Source: an uncultured Sphingobacteriales bacterium
GTDB lineage: Bacteria; Bacteroidota; Bacteroidia; Chitinophagales; Chitinophagaceae
Length of the DNA: 64,000 nucleotides
NCBI GenBank assembly: GCA_937871285.1
Contig: CALMQS010000038.1
Coordinates: 124,001 to 188,000, forward strand
Reading direction: 5' to 3'
A program made the translations under genes and the position numbers. Below the pieces are notes generated by a model, which had not been told where the DNA came from, made no database searches, and saw nothing but the letters and a program-made list of their open reading frames with translations. Shown here piece after piece: positions 7,780-16,133 of this stretch; the stretch's first letter is position 1; each line of letters opens with the position of its first letter.

Positions 7780-8928
7780 ATGGTCCGCACATTCATCAGG
7801 CGTTTTTTACTTATTGTTTATCTGGTTGTTGTTGTTGTTTTCTTAACCGCCTGCCTCTCGCCTTTTTTGAATCCTGCTACCTGGTGGTTTTTTGGATTCC
7901 TGGGACTGGCTTTCCCCTATCTCCTTATTATATTGCTTGTTTTTTTAGCGGTATGGATTTTTGCCCGGTCGCGCTGGAGCTGGCTCGCCATTATTGCCTT
8001 ACTGTTAGGGTGGAAGAATATTGCATCGGTTTTCGCATTCCATCCTTTTAGTTCCTTTGATAAAGAAAAAAAGGCAGCAGGCACTTTGCGGATCATGACC
8101 TGGAATATCAAAAGTTTTTTTCCTCCGGAGGATATTAAAAATAGAAAAACGCGGATTGCCCACCGTGAAAGTATATTTGGTGTTATACGCGATTACGACC
8201 CGGATATTATTGCCATTCAGGAGTTTTATGGCATAGAAAGCGTTAAATGGTTTAATAATCTCACTTATCTTAGGGAGATGGGATACCGGTATTATTATTT
8301 CCCGGGAGATTTTGAAAGATATAGAGACAATTACAGCGGTACAGCTATTTTTTCAAAATACCCTATTGTATATTCTGCAAGAACAAATATGCCCCAGAAC
8401 GGGGAAGATAAGGTGGAAAGCCTGCTAAAGGCGGACATTATATATAATGCCGATACCATAAGCGTTTTTACCGCTCATTTGCAATCCTACCGGTTTATGC
8501 CGGAGGATTATAGCGATCTTTCAAAGATCAGGAACGACCCCAATGAAAGAATTGACGCCTCAAAAAACATTGTCCGGAAAATGCGCGTTGCTTTTAAGAA
8601 GCGGGGAGTGCAAACCGATATTATACGGAGGCAATTAGATGAAAGCGCATATCCTGAGATTTTTTGTGGCGACTTAAACGATGTGCCCAATTCCTATGCT
8701 TACTTTTCTGTAAAAAATAATAAAAGAGACGCTTTTATTGCCGGAGGATTTGGTTTTGGACAAACCTTCTACAACTTTTCATCCAATTTTATGCGCCGCC
8801 TTCCTACCCTCCGGATAGACTATATTTTTACCGATCCCCGTTTTACCATTAAGCAGTGTACCCGGGTGCCTGTAATATTGTCGGACCATATACCCGTGGT
8901 TGCAGATATTCAACTGAACGCCAAATAG
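7780..8928 (+). CDS. Membrane-anchored endonuclease/exonuclease/phosphatase (EEP) protein
   Basis: The 382-residue protein starts with about three transmembrane helices (residues 9-31, 37-60 and 64-80), followed by an EEP domain from about residue 103. Metal and catalytic motifs are visible in order: MTWNIKSF, IIAIQEFY (metal-binding Glu), a CGDLNDVPNS motif, RIDYIFTDPRF and the terminal SDHIPVVAD. The family hydrolyses phosphodiesters or phosphomonoesters in nucleic acids, phosphoinositides or sphingolipids; the substrate cannot be read from the sequence. The membrane anchor and the neighbouring rhomboids suggest an envelope role. The start at 7780, 13 nt after the previous stop, suggests cotranscription. 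Confidence 0.85.
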   Translation: MVRTFIRRFLLIVYLVVVVVFLTACLSPFLNPATWWFFGFLGLAFPYLLIILLVFLAVWIFARSRWSWLAIIALLLGWKNIASVFAFHPFSSFDKEKKAAGTLRIMTWNIKSFFPPEDIKNRKTRIAHRESIFGVIRDYDPDIIAIQEFYGIESVKWFNNLTYLREMGYRYYYFPGDFERYRDNYSGTAIFSKYPIVYSARTNMPQNGEDKVESLLKADIIYNADTISVFTAHLQSYRFMPEDYSDLSKIRNDPNERIDASKNIVRKMRVAFKKRGVQTDIIRRQLDESAYPEIFCGDLNDVPNSYAYFSVKNNKRDAFIAGGFGFGQTFYNFSSNFMRRLPTLRIDYIFTDPRFTIKQCTRVPVILSDHIPVVADIQLNAK

Positions 8929-8982
8929 CTGCTTGCGGCCGTGTTTAACACGGGGTTTATCAACCGGAATATTTATTCCGTT

Positions 8983-8990
8983 TATATTTG
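8983..8990 (+). promoter_or_regulatory. Candidate -7 box of cysS
   Basis: TATATTTG, an exact TAnnTTTG match, 30 nt before the cysS ATG. The region about 20 nt upstream has no clear TTG. Confidence 0.45.
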
Positions 8991-9020
8991 CAATAAACAT
9001 ATACAACATTAAACAGCGGT

Positions 9021-10523
9021 ATGGCAGAACTGAAGGTTTATAATTCATTGAGCAGGCAAAAAGAAGTGTTTACGCCCATTACGCCGGGCCACGTGGGTAT
9101 GTATGTATGCGGCCCTACGGTTTACAGCGATGTGCACTTAGGCAACTGCCGTACTTTTATTTCCTTTGATATCATATACCGTTATTTAAAATACCTCGGG
9201 TATAAAGTAAGGTATGTACGCAATATAACCGATGCAGGACACCTGGAGGGCGACAGGGATGAAGGTGATGACAAATTCTCAAAAAAAGCCCGGCTGGAAA
9301 AGCTGGAACCTATGGAAATTGTTCAGAAATATACCCTGGGCTTTCATAAGGTGATGGAACTGTTCAACAACCTTCCTCCTACCATTGAGCCTACGGCAAC
9401 CGGTCATATTTCAGAACAAATTGAAATGGTAAAGCATATCCTCAAAAACGGCTATGCTTATGAGGTAGATGGTACCGTTTACTTCGACGTGGAGAAATAC
9501 GACAAGGAAAAACCCTATGGCATTCTTACCAACAGGAAGCTGGAAGATTTGCTGGAAGGTACCCGCGACCTCAGCGGGCAGGATGAAAAGAAGGGACGGC
9601 TGGATTTTGCATTATGGATAAAAGCAAAACCGGAACATTTAATGCAATGGCCCTCTCCCTGGGGCATGGGCTTCCCTGGCTGGCATATAGAATGTTCGGC
9701 AATGAGTGAAAAATATCTGGGAAAACAATTTGATATTCATGGCGGCGGAATGGACCTGGCGGCAACGCATCATACCAACGAAATTGCACAATCGCAGGCC
9801 TGCTATAATGTAAGTCCTGCTCATTACTGGATACATACCAATATGCTCACCGTTAATGGTGCGCGCATGAGTAAAAGCGCGGGCAATGGCTTTTTACCGG
9901 AACAATTATTCACAGGCGATCATCCATTGCTCGAGAAAGCCTATTCACCCATGACGGTACGCTTTTTTATGCTGCAAACGCATTACCGGAGTACGCTCGA
10001 TTTCAGTAATGAAGCTTTGCAGGCCGCTGAAAAAGGATTGAAAAGATTATGGGAAGCATATGAAAATCTTGAACATTTGCAGCAGCAGGCATCGGGCCTT
10101 CAGGAAACGGCATCAGACAGTGAAACGGACAGCCGCTGCCGCGGGCTGATCACGGAGTTTGATATTTCCATGAGCGATGATTTTAATACGGCAAAAGTGC
10201 TGGCTAATATGTTTGAATTAGTTCCCGTTATCAATTCTTTTAAGGGCGGGCAAATTCCGTTAAACAGCATCAGCCGGTTTACATTTGAATTGCTGCAAAA
10301 GCAGTTTACCACCTATTTAACGGATGTTTTTGGATTGAAGGATGATAAGGCCACCAGTAACAAACACTTAGACGGGGTGTTACAGTTGCTGATACAGATC
10401 AGGAAGGAAGCAAGAGCGAGAAAGGATTTCGCAACCTCCGACAAAATACGCAACGAGCTGCAACAGCAGGGCATTATATTAAAAGATGAGAAAGACGGAA
10501 ATGTAAGCTGGAATATCATTTAA
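9021..10523 (+). CDS. cysS: Cysteine--tRNA ligase
   Basis: Charges tRNA-Cys with cysteine in the cytosol (class I synthetase). The 500-residue protein has the CGPTVYSDVHLGN signature near residues 30-42; HLGN is the HIGH motif and the preceding Cys is a zinc ligand. GWHIECSAMS with a second zinc-ligand Cys lies near 220, HGGGMDLAATHHTNEIAQS carries the remaining ligands, and ARMSKSAGN is the KMSKS loop near 282. The C-terminal DALR-like helical domain ends with the typical ARARKDFATSDKIRNEL segment. Length and domain order are normal. Confidence 0.98.
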   Translation: MAELKVYNSLSRQKEVFTPITPGHVGMYVCGPTVYSDVHLGNCRTFISFDIIYRYLKYLGYKVRYVRNITDAGHLEGDRDEGDDKFSKKARLEKLEPMEIVQKYTLGFHKVMELFNNLPPTIEPTATGHISEQIEMVKHILKNGYAYEVDGTVYFDVEKYDKEKPYGILTNRKLEDLLEGTRDLSGQDEKKGRLDFALWIKAKPEHLMQWPSPWGMGFPGWHIECSAMSEKYLGKQFDIHGGGMDLAATHHTNEIAQSQACYNVSPAHYWIHTNMLTVNGARMSKSAGNGFLPEQLFTGDHPLLEKAYSPMTVRFFMLQTHYRSTLDFSNEALQAAEKGLKRLWEAYENLEHLQQQASGLQETASDSETDSRCRGLITEFDISMSDDFNTAKVLANMFELVPVINSFKGGQIPLNSISRFTFELLQKQFTTYLTDVFGLKDDKATSNKHLDGVLQLLIQIRKEARARKDFATSDKIRNELQQQGIILKDEKDGNVSWNII

Positions 10524-10534
10524 AGGGCTTACCC

Positions 10535-11143
10535 ATGCATTATGTGGCACATCTTTGTAACGACAAACAACTGAAAAGCCTGCTCCAATGGCAAAAGCCA
10601 CTTCAGTTAAAGAAAAGGAGGGATATTTATCTTTACCTCTGCGCTTCTATTATGAGCCAGCAGCTTTCGGTTAAAGTAGCTGATATTATTTACAAACGTT
10701 TTCTTAACCTGTATGGGGGCGCCAGGCCCAGCACCCTGCAGATAAGCCAAACGCCATTTGAAGTTTTACGCTCCATTGGCCTGTCGGCTGCCAAAACCAG
10801 CTATGTGCTGAACGTAGCCGCATTTGCTATGGAGCAGGGAATAACCGCCCGCAAGCTGAACCTAATGGATGACGAAGAAGTGATTGCTTATATTACACAA
10901 ATAAAAGGTGTGGGCAGGTGGACAGCGGAAATGCTGCTGATGTTTGCACTTGGGCGGGAAGATGTTTTTTCGGCCGATGACCTGGGCATACAAACAGCTA
11001 TGCGGCATTTGTATACGCTGGACAATACGGATAAAAAAGATTTCAGGCGGCAGATATTAAGCATATCACAAAAATGGGCGCCTTACCGCAGCTACGCCTG
11101 TATGCATTTATGGGCATGGAAAGATGTAAAAGGGGAAAGGTAA
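10535..11143 (+). CDS. AlkA-like DNA-3-methyladenine glycosylase (HhH-GPD)
   Basis: The 202-residue protein belongs to the helix-hairpin-helix/GPD superfamily and should excise alkylated purines in base-excision repair. SIMSQQLSVKVADIIYKRF near residues 40-58 is the usual AlkA/Mag N-terminal helix pair. ITQIKGVGRWTAEMLLMF (about 120-137) is the HhH motif, and the following SADDLGIQ contains the catalytic aspartate. It lacks the N-terminal domain of E. coli AlkA and is close in size to yeast Mag1-type and short bacterial forms. It begins 11 nt after cysS and is probably cotranscribed. Confidence 0.88.
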   Translation: MHYVAHLCNDKQLKSLLQWQKPLQLKKRRDIYLYLCASIMSQQLSVKVADIIYKRFLNLYGGARPSTLQISQTPFEVLRSIGLSAAKTSYVLNVAAFAMEQGITARKLNLMDDEEVIAYITQIKGVGRWTAEMLLMFALGREDVFSADDLGIQTAMRHLYTLDNTDKKDFRRQILSISQKWAPYRSYACMHLWAWKDVKGER

Positions 11144-11145
11144 GA

Positions 11146-11194
11146 ACCAGCCATCCCCGTCCGAAACGTTCATCCGGGCGAACGGCAGGCTGGT
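11146..11194 (+). other. Hairpin after the glycosylase gene
   Basis: Inverted repeat ACCAGCC (11146-11152) and GGCTGGT (11188-11194) around a GC-rich 35-nt loop. There is no T-run, so it is not a standard terminator. It lies between the glycosylase stop codon and the rplK promoter. Confidence 0.3.
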
Positions 11195-11264
11195 ATGCCG
11201 GTTTGAAAATGGGGGCGGGCCACAGGGTGCAGGAATACAAGGCGCCAGGAACCTGCTCATTTAA

Positions 11265-11296
11265 TTTTGCCAAATAATATATTCCCGGTATCTTTG
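11265..11296 (+). promoter_or_regulatory. Promoter of the rplKAJL operon
   Basis: TTTTG at 11265-11269, 19 nt, then TATCTTTG at 11289-11296: exact matches to both Bacteroidota elements with standard spacing. The transcript would have a leader of about 65 nt before the rplK ATG. Confidence 0.75.
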
Positions 11297-11368
11297 CCGC
11301 CCCAAAAAGTTCTTTTTGTTTGGGAGTGGCGCCGAAAGCGTCACGTTAACACCAAAAAATGTAAAAAA

Positions 11369-11812
11369 ATGGCAAAAGAAATTACCGGATATGTAAAGCT
11401 GCAGGTAAAAGGCGGGCAGGCTAATCCTGCGCCACCTGTAGGTCCAGCGTTGGGTTCCAAGGGTATCAATATCATGGAATTCTGTAAGCAGTTCAATGCG
11501 CGTACGCAGGATAAAATGGGTAAAGTGCTCCCCGTATTGATTACGGTGTATTCCGACAAGTCTTTCGAGTTTATCATTAAAACTCCCCCCGCATCCGTTC
11601 AGTTATTGGAAGCTGCCAAAGTGCAAAAAGGTTCTAAAGAACCTAACCGCAACAAAGTAGGTAAAGTAAACTGGGACCAGGTTGAATTGATCGCTAAAGA
11701 TAAAATGGCCGACCTGAATTGCTTTACTACGGAAAGCGCCATGCGCCTGGTTGCCGGCACGGCACGCAGCATGGGTATTACTGTTGATGGTAAAGCCCCA
11801 TGGGAAAATTAA
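11369..11812 (+). CDS. rplK: 50S ribosomal protein L11
   Basis: Binds the GTPase-associated centre of 23S rRNA and supports factor binding and the stringent response. The start is the ATG at 11369, giving 147 residues; the reading frame is open further upstream, but that part overlaps the promoter and does not resemble L11. The N-terminal domain shows [27 protein letters not shown], here quoted in parts: the proline-rich [10 protein letters not shown] switch is at about 21-30. The C-terminal RNA-binding domain ends in AGTARSMGI. First gene of rplK-rplA-rplJ-rplL. Confidence 0.98.
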   Translation: MAKEITGYVKLQVKGGQANPAPPVGPALGSKGINIMEFCKQFNARTQDKMGKVLPVLITVYSDKSFEFIIKTPPASVQLLEAAKVQKGSKEPNRNKVGKVNWDQVELIAKDKMADLNCFTTESAMRLVAGTARSMGITVDGKAPWEN

Positions 11813-11840
11813 ATCTTCACTTTCCAAAAACTGAAAGAAA

Positions 11841-12533
11841 ATGGCAATCAGTAAAAAAAGAAAAGCTTCGGAAGCTAAAATAGATAAAAATAAGGCGTAT
11901 TCACTGAAGGAGGCTTCCGCTCTTGTTAAGGAAGTGAATACAACAAAATTCGACAGCTCGGTTGATATCCACCTCCGCCTGGGCGTTGATCCTAAAAAAG
12001 CGGATCAGGCCATCCGGGGTACGGTTACCTTACCACACGGAACAGGTAAAACAAAAAGAGTACTGGTACTTTGTACACCCGATAAAGAAGAAGCCGCGAG
12101 AGCTGCAGGCGCCGATTATGTGGGACTAGATGAATTTGTAACCAAAATTGAAGGCGGCTGGGTTGATGTGGATGTAATTGTGGCTACTCCCGCTGTAATG
12201 CCCAAAATTGGTAAGCTGGGTAAAATATTGGGTCCCCGCAACCTGATGCCTAACCCCAAAACAGGAACCGTTACCAATGATGTAGCTGCAGCTGTAAATG
12301 AAGTAAAAGGTGGTAAAATAGCATTTAAGGTGGATAAAGCCGGTATTATTCATGCATCCGTGGGACGCGTAAGTTTTGCTCCCGAAAAGATCGTGGAAAA
12401 CAGCCAGGAATTCATCAATGCCATCATTAAGGCAAAGCCGTCAACCGCTAAAGGCACCTACCTCAAAAGCGCGTACATGGCCAGCACCATGAGCCCCGGC
12501 ATTGCTATTGACACCAAATCATTTGTGAACTAA
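11841..12533 (+). CDS. rplA: 50S ribosomal protein L1
   Basis: The 230-residue protein of the L1 stalk binds 23S rRNA and, in many bacteria, its own operon mRNA as a translational repressor. Typical segments are [19 protein letters not shown] near 43-61, the [22 protein letters not shown] stretch (given here in part: [18 protein letters not shown] near 130-147), and the C-terminal [14 protein letters not shown]. Start ATG is 29 nt after rplK. Length and sequence are ordinary. Confidence 0.98.
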   Translation: MAISKKRKASEAKIDKNKAYSLKEASALVKEVNTTKFDSSVDIHLRLGVDPKKADQAIRGTVTLPHGTGKTKRVLVLCTPDKEEAARAAGADYVGLDEFVTKIEGGWVDVDVIVATPAVMPKIGKLGKILGPRNLMPNPKTGTVTNDVAAAVNEVKGGKIAFKVDKAGIIHASVGRVSFAPEKIVENSQEFINAIIKAKPSTAKGTYLKSAYMASTMSPGIAIDTKSFVN

Positions 12534-12561
12534 TGCTTTTACAGCACAAAAATCTTTTTGT

Positions 12562-13089
12562 ATGACCAAACAGGAAAAAAACGAAGTGATTGAATTGCTG
12601 AAAGGCAAGTTCTCTCAATACAATAATTTTTACGTTACCGATACCGAATCTTTGTCAGTAGCACAGGTAGTTAACCTGCGCCGCGCCTGCTTCGACAAGC
12701 AGGTGGAAATGAAAGTAGCAAAGAATACCCTTATCAAAAAGGCGCTGGAGTCTTTAGATAATGAAAGATTTGCGGGGGTGTATGATTCATTAAATAATGT
12801 AACCGCTTTGCTGTTTTCAGAAAACGCCAAAGAGCCGGCATTGATCATCAGCTCATTTCGTAAAGCAAACAACGGTAAAAAGCCTGAGCTTAAAGCGGCT
12901 TTTATTGATGGTGATGTGTTTGCGGGCGACGACCAGTTACAAACGTTAACTGCGCTCAAGAGCAAAAATGATCTTATCGGTGAAATCATCGGACTGTTAC
13001 AGTCGCCTGCCAAAAATGTGATGAGCGCATTAAACGCCGGTAACAAATTAGCAGGGCTGATAAAGGCTTTGGAAGAAAGAGCGAATTAA
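12562..13089 (+). CDS. rplJ: 50S ribosomal protein L10
   Basis: The 175-residue protein forms the base of the ribosomal stalk and holds the L7/L12 dimers through its C-terminal helix. The N-terminal domain shows NNFYVTDTESLSVAQVVNLRR and KVAKNTLIKKAL near 52-63, both typical of L10. The C-terminal helix has the alternating hydrophobic residues that bind L12. It lies 28 nt after rplA. A 265-nt spacer follows before rplL, longer than the usual few tens of nucleotides. Confidence 0.97.
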   Translation: MTKQEKNEVIELLKGKFSQYNNFYVTDTESLSVAQVVNLRRACFDKQVEMKVAKNTLIKKALESLDNERFAGVYDSLNNVTALLFSENAKEPALIISSFRKANNGKKPELKAAFIDGDVFAGDDQLQTLTALKSKNDLIGEIIGLLQSPAKNVMSALNAGNKLAGLIKALEERAN

Positions 13090-13246
13090 TTTGAAAATTT
13101 GAAAATATGGCAATGTGCTAATGGGCTACCCAGGTCAAGTTGCTATATTTTTCTGAAATTCAAGGAAAGAAGAGAGTAAATTAATGAATGTGGCAATTTG
13201 AAAATGACTTTCTTTATTGCGAATTACATTTTCAAATTTTCAAATT
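13088..13246. repeat. 19-bp inverted repeat in the rplJ-rplL spacer
   Basis: The left arm AATTTGAAAATTTGAAAAT (13088-13106) is perfectly complementary to 13228-13246. The arms are separated by 121 nt containing AATGTGCTAATGGG-like and TGTGGCAATTTGAAAATG-like words. A second partial copy of the right arm follows to 13263. The motif resembles dispersed AT-rich intergenic repeats of Bacteroidota. In RNA the two arms can pair and would isolate the middle as a large loop. Confidence 0.7.
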
Positions 13247-13264
13247 GCAATATTTTCAAATTAC

Positions 13265-13304
13265 TTATCCCCGGCCTGGGGGATAATATACAACAAGTTT
13301 TTTT
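13265..13304 (+). promoter_or_regulatory. Hairpin and T-tract before rplL: possible attenuator
   Basis: Perfect 8-bp arms TTATCCCC (13265-13272) and GGGGATAA (13279-13286) around a 6-nt loop. A run of seven T begins 11 nt later (13298-13304), too far for a classical terminator. A second stem, TCCGCC (13311-13316) with GGCGGA (13334-13339), follows just before the rplL start. Together they could tune rplL expression relative to rplJ; this is inference. Confidence 0.4.
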
Positions 13305-13354
13305 AATAACTCCGCCGGAGCACAGGCAATGAAGGCGGAAAAAATTTGATAACA

Positions 13355-13726
13355 ATGGCAGATTTAAAAGCATTTGCTGATCAGTTGGTAAACTTATCAG
13401 TAAAAGAAGTAAACGAATTAGCAAAGATCCTGAAAGACGAGTATGGTATTGAGCCCGCTGCTGCTGCAGTGGCCGTAGCTGCTGGTCCTGCTGCTGCACC
13501 CGCCGCGGAAGAAAAAACAGCGTTCAACGTAATATTGAAAGCTGCAGGAGCTAACAAATTAGGCGTGGTAAAGATCGTTAAAGACCTTACCGGCTTAGGG
13601 CTGAAAGAAGCGAAAGACTTAGTTGACGGCGCTCCCAAACCTATTAAGGAAGGTGTTGCCAAAGCTGAAGCCGATGAAGTTGCAGCCAAGCTGAAAGAAG
13701 CTGGCGCTGAAGTAGAAATTGCTTAA
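13355..13726 (+). CDS. rplL: 50S ribosomal protein L7/L12
   Basis: Forms the flexible stalk dimers that recruit translation factors. The start is the ATG at 13355 ([12 protein letters not shown]), 123 residues; an upstream TTG at 13346 is not needed. The N-terminal dimerisation domain is followed by the Ala/Pro-rich hinge (about 36-52) and the globular factor-binding domain with [20 protein letters not shown] near 71-90. In most bacteria rpoB follows; here an intrinsic terminator and then an unrelated minus-strand gene follow instead. Confidence 0.98.
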   Translation: MADLKAFADQLVNLSVKEVNELAKILKDEYGIEPAAAAVAVAAGPAAAPAAEEKTAFNVILKAAGANKLGVVKIVKDLTGLGLKEAKDLVDGAPKPIKEGVAKAEADEVAAKLKEAGAEVEIA

Positions 13727-13750
13727 TTGCTTTACAGCACAAATACATTG

Positions 13751-13782
13751 AAGTCATCCCGGCAACGGGGTGACTTTTTTTG
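13751..13782 (+). terminator. Intrinsic terminator of the rplKAJL operon
   Basis: Arms AAGTCATCCCG (13751-13761) and CGGGGTGACTT (13766-13776) pair over 11 bp with one G-T pair, have a 4-nt loop GCAA, and run into seven T. It ends the operon 25 nt after rplL. Confidence 0.9.
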
Positions 13783-13938
13783 TGATCGTTGGCTACAGGC
13801 TTTCAGCTATCAGCCATCGGCTATCAGTTGGTAAACTATTAAATGACAAGCAGAAGTACGCTTTGTGTGCACTTCCCTGCTCATGGATGACCGCTGAATG
13901 CTGGTAGCTTCCACCTGAATTCAAATTTATTTTTGGTT

Positions 13939-13980
13939 CCCTGCACCCTGCACCCTGTACCCTGTACCCTGTACCCTGCA
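13939..13980. repeat. Six tandem copies of a 7-bp repeat (CCCTGYA)
   Basis: Units read CCCTGCA, CCCTGCA, CCCTGTA, CCCTGTA, CCCTGTA, CCCTGCA without gaps. Degenerate flanks (CATGAAACCTGTAACCC) suggest an older, longer array. It lies in the spacer between the ribosomal operon and the end of the polysaccharide locus. Units of 7 bp with no spacers exclude CRISPR. Confidence 0.85.
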
Positions 13981-14005
13981 ACATGAAACCTGTAACCCGT
14001 CACCG

Positions 14006-14746
14006 TCATAACTGGTTATTAAGGAGCGGCAACGCTGCGGCAATTTCATTTACTTTTTGATATACTTCCGGGCTTTGCAAATGCGCAAGGTGCCTGTGAT
14101 GATGAAGGTCGGTACCTAAAAGCTCAATGTACCTGAGTTTAAAAAGCCACGCTGCTATTTGGGCTACGGTCTTGCCGTAATAGCCACTTAGGGAAAGAAT
14201 ATTTACCTGGAATAAACAACCGGCATTTCTCAATTCCTCATATTTTTCCGGCTTTTGATGAAAATAAACGTATCGTTCCGGATGGGCCAGTATAGGTTTG
14301 TAACCCTTCATCTGGAGGTTGAATAACTTCTCTTTGTAGTCGAGCGGCGCGCTGGCAAATGAAAACTCCACCAGCACCAGGTTATCTTTTATCGTGAGCA
14401 GCGGTTCATCTTTCTGCAGCAGGCTGTCAAAATGATCATCTAAAAAATATTCCGCCGCGGCCTGCAACTCCATTTTGATATTCCTTTTTTCCAGTTCCGC
14501 TTTCAGCTTTTCGTATCCCCGCATGATGATCTGCCGGTTATTGGGGTACAGGTCAAACATGAGGTGAGGGGTAGTGATCAGCTTTTCATACCCCGCATCG
14601 CGCAGCCCTTCAATGAGTTGTATAGAAGTATCCATATCCGGCGATCCATCGTCTATGCCGGGTATAAGATGCGAATGCATATCGCATTTCAGTACACTGA
14701 GGTTACCACTGAAAGCAGGCGGCTTTTTTTTGAAGAGGGAAAACAT
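14006..14746 (-). CDS. CpsB/YwqE-type tyrosine-protein phosphatase (PHP domain)
   Basis: The 246-residue metal-dependent phosphatase removes phosphate from tyrosine-rich tails of bacterial tyrosine kinases that control polysaccharide export. Metal ligands of the PHP fold are visible: D22-M-H24-S-H26 followed by GIDDG (30-34), Glu in AAEYF near 99, AHPERY near 156 and GTDLHHHRH near 212-220. It is the last gene of the minus-strand polysaccharide locus, and its presumed substrate, the Wzc-like kinase (45543-47918), stands near the beginning. A 230-nt spacer separates it from the preceding glycosyltransferase, so it may have its own promoter, although none is clear. Confidence 0.93.
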   Translation of the reverse strand: MFSLFKKKPPAFSGNLSVLKCDMHSHLIPGIDDGSPDMDTSIQLIEGLRDAGYEKLITTPHLMFDLYPNNRQIIMRGYEKLKAELEKRNIKMELQAAAEYFLDDHFDSLLQKDEPLLTIKDNLVLVEFSFASAPLDYKEKLFNLQMKGYKPILAHPERYVYFHQKPEKYEELRNAGCLFQVNILSLSGYYGKTVAQIAAWLFKLRYIELLGTDLHHHRHLAHLQSPEVYQKVNEIAAALPLLNNQL

Positions 14747-14978
14747 GGAACAGGAGATTTTAAATTTGATATTTGATATCTGTCACGGCAAACAGGGTTG
14801 AGATTGGGAAAGTACGCGATAAGCGCATTGGTGACCTTTAGGGTGTGACTTCACTTCGCTGCTGCTTTCTCATTTTCAGTAGCCACAACTATAGCTATTT
14901 TATTTGAGGGCTGAGCCTGGGTTTTGGTTCAAATTGAATAGTTGAATTCTGAAGTTTGAAAAAATAGTACCTGATGCA

Positions 14979-16133
14979 TCATTGTTGTGCGAACTCCGCA
15001 ATACACCCGAATGCCTTTTGTTTAATTGTTTCCATTTGTAGTGAAAGCTTATCTGCCTCTATCTTTTTTTGCTGAATTTCATCATTTGTCAGCTCACACA
15101 AAAAATTCTTTATTTGTGATCTCATCTTATCAGATTCTTCTATAAACCATGCGGCCTTTTGAAGATAACTCCAATTATCATTTTCCTTGTTCCCACAAAA
15201 CAGGAGTACCCCCCCTTCACACACTGCGCTGATGGCTTTAGATGGGACACATATATGATTCCATTCTGGTAAAAGGGTTACCAGATGAACATCAATATAT
15301 TTTAAATGGTTGCGTTGAACATGCTCTGTAACAATTACGCCAGTCTTATTTTTAGCTACAGACACGACATCACCGGCTTTTGAACCATATACCGAAAGCA
15401 CCAGCGAATATTTATTTGCATCTAATAATTCTATAATAGTCAATAAGAAGTTTTTAGAATGGGCTTCACCAAGATTACCACAGTACCCTAAAATGATTTT
15501 ATTATCATTTTTCCAGTTGGGCATTGATGTTACTTTAGTAGTATTGATACCGCTTTTTTTAATGCCACATGGAAGGATTGTATTTGGTACTGCAATGCGG
15601 TAGTTACGTAGAATAAATTCTAATTGAAGTTCGCCCAGGGCAATAATATAATGTGGAGGGCTTTTCTGCATTATTTTTTTATATACTCTATATAATAAGT
15701 TACGATGAGATATTAACTTCCCTGCCGCAAACGCTTCGGGGTAAATATCCATTGACCAATAAGCCCATTTTTTTTTCTTGAGCAGCAATGCACTCCATAA
15801 AATCAAAAAGGGAGGATCTGTCATTATAATCAGCAATCCTTCCCCTTTCTGTTTTGCTTTTCTGATTAATCTGTAGCTTTCCACAAAGCTTGCGAAAAGC
15901 CGGATCAGTTTACGTTTGCCATTATAGATACTTTTAACCGATATAAGCTCTCCTGCAGGATCTGTGTATTTTTCACCTCCCGCATATCCGCCATCCGTAT
16001 GTATAATTTTAACTTGAAAACCATTGTCCTGTAACCATACAGCAAGTTCATTGGCCGATTCTCCTGTAATACCCCGATTGGGGGGATAATTTTTATTAAC
16101 AATGGTTATTTTTTGCTGTTTCGGCTGATCCAT
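14979..16133 (-). CDS. Glycosyltransferase family 4-like (WbuB-like)
   Basis: A GT-B fold enzyme of 384 residues, presumably adding one sugar to the repeat unit at the cytosolic membrane face. The N-terminal half has the GT4 acceptor-domain start ([26 protein letters not shown] in part: [15 protein letters not shown] near 14-28), as in WbuB-type transferases. [20 protein letters not shown] near 218-237 begins the nucleotide-sugar domain. The usual C-terminal EGFG/EALA glutamate motif is not obvious; AVCEGG near 308-313 stands in that area. The first 28 nt overlap the end of the upstream epimerase gene, so the two are coupled. Sugar specificity unknown. Confidence 0.8.
   Translation of the reverse strand: MDQPKQQKITIVNKNYPPNRGITGESANELAVWLQDNGFQVKIIHTDGGYAGGEKYTDPAGELISVKSIYNGKRKLIRLFASFVESYRLIRKAKQKGEGLLIIMTDPPFLILWSALLLKKKKWAYWSMDIYPEAFAAGKLISHRNLLYRVYKKIMQKSPPHYIIALGELQLEFILRNYRIAVPNTILPCGIKKSGINTTKVTSMPNWKNDNKIILGYCGNLGEAHSKNFLLTIIELLDANKYSLVLSVYGSKAGDVVSVAKNKTGVIVTEHVQRNHLKYIDVHLVTLLPEWNHICVPSKAISAVCEGGVLLFCGNKENDNWSYLQKAAWFIEESDKMRSQIKNFLCELTNDEIQQKKIEADKLSLQMETIKQKAFGCIAEFAQQ

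Noticed and set aside
11267..11368. Upstream extension of the rplK frame
   Set aside because: The extra 34 codons overlap the promoter and do not match L11; the ATG at 11369 gives the standard protein.
13224..13499. Minus-strand frame across the rplL start
   Set aside because: Lies in the inverted-repeat spacer and opposite rplL; low-complexity Gln/Leu composition with no likeness.
13783..14005. tRNA or other structural RNA after the ribosomal operon
   Set aside because: No cloverleaf or conserved arms found; the stretch consists of degenerate short repeats.
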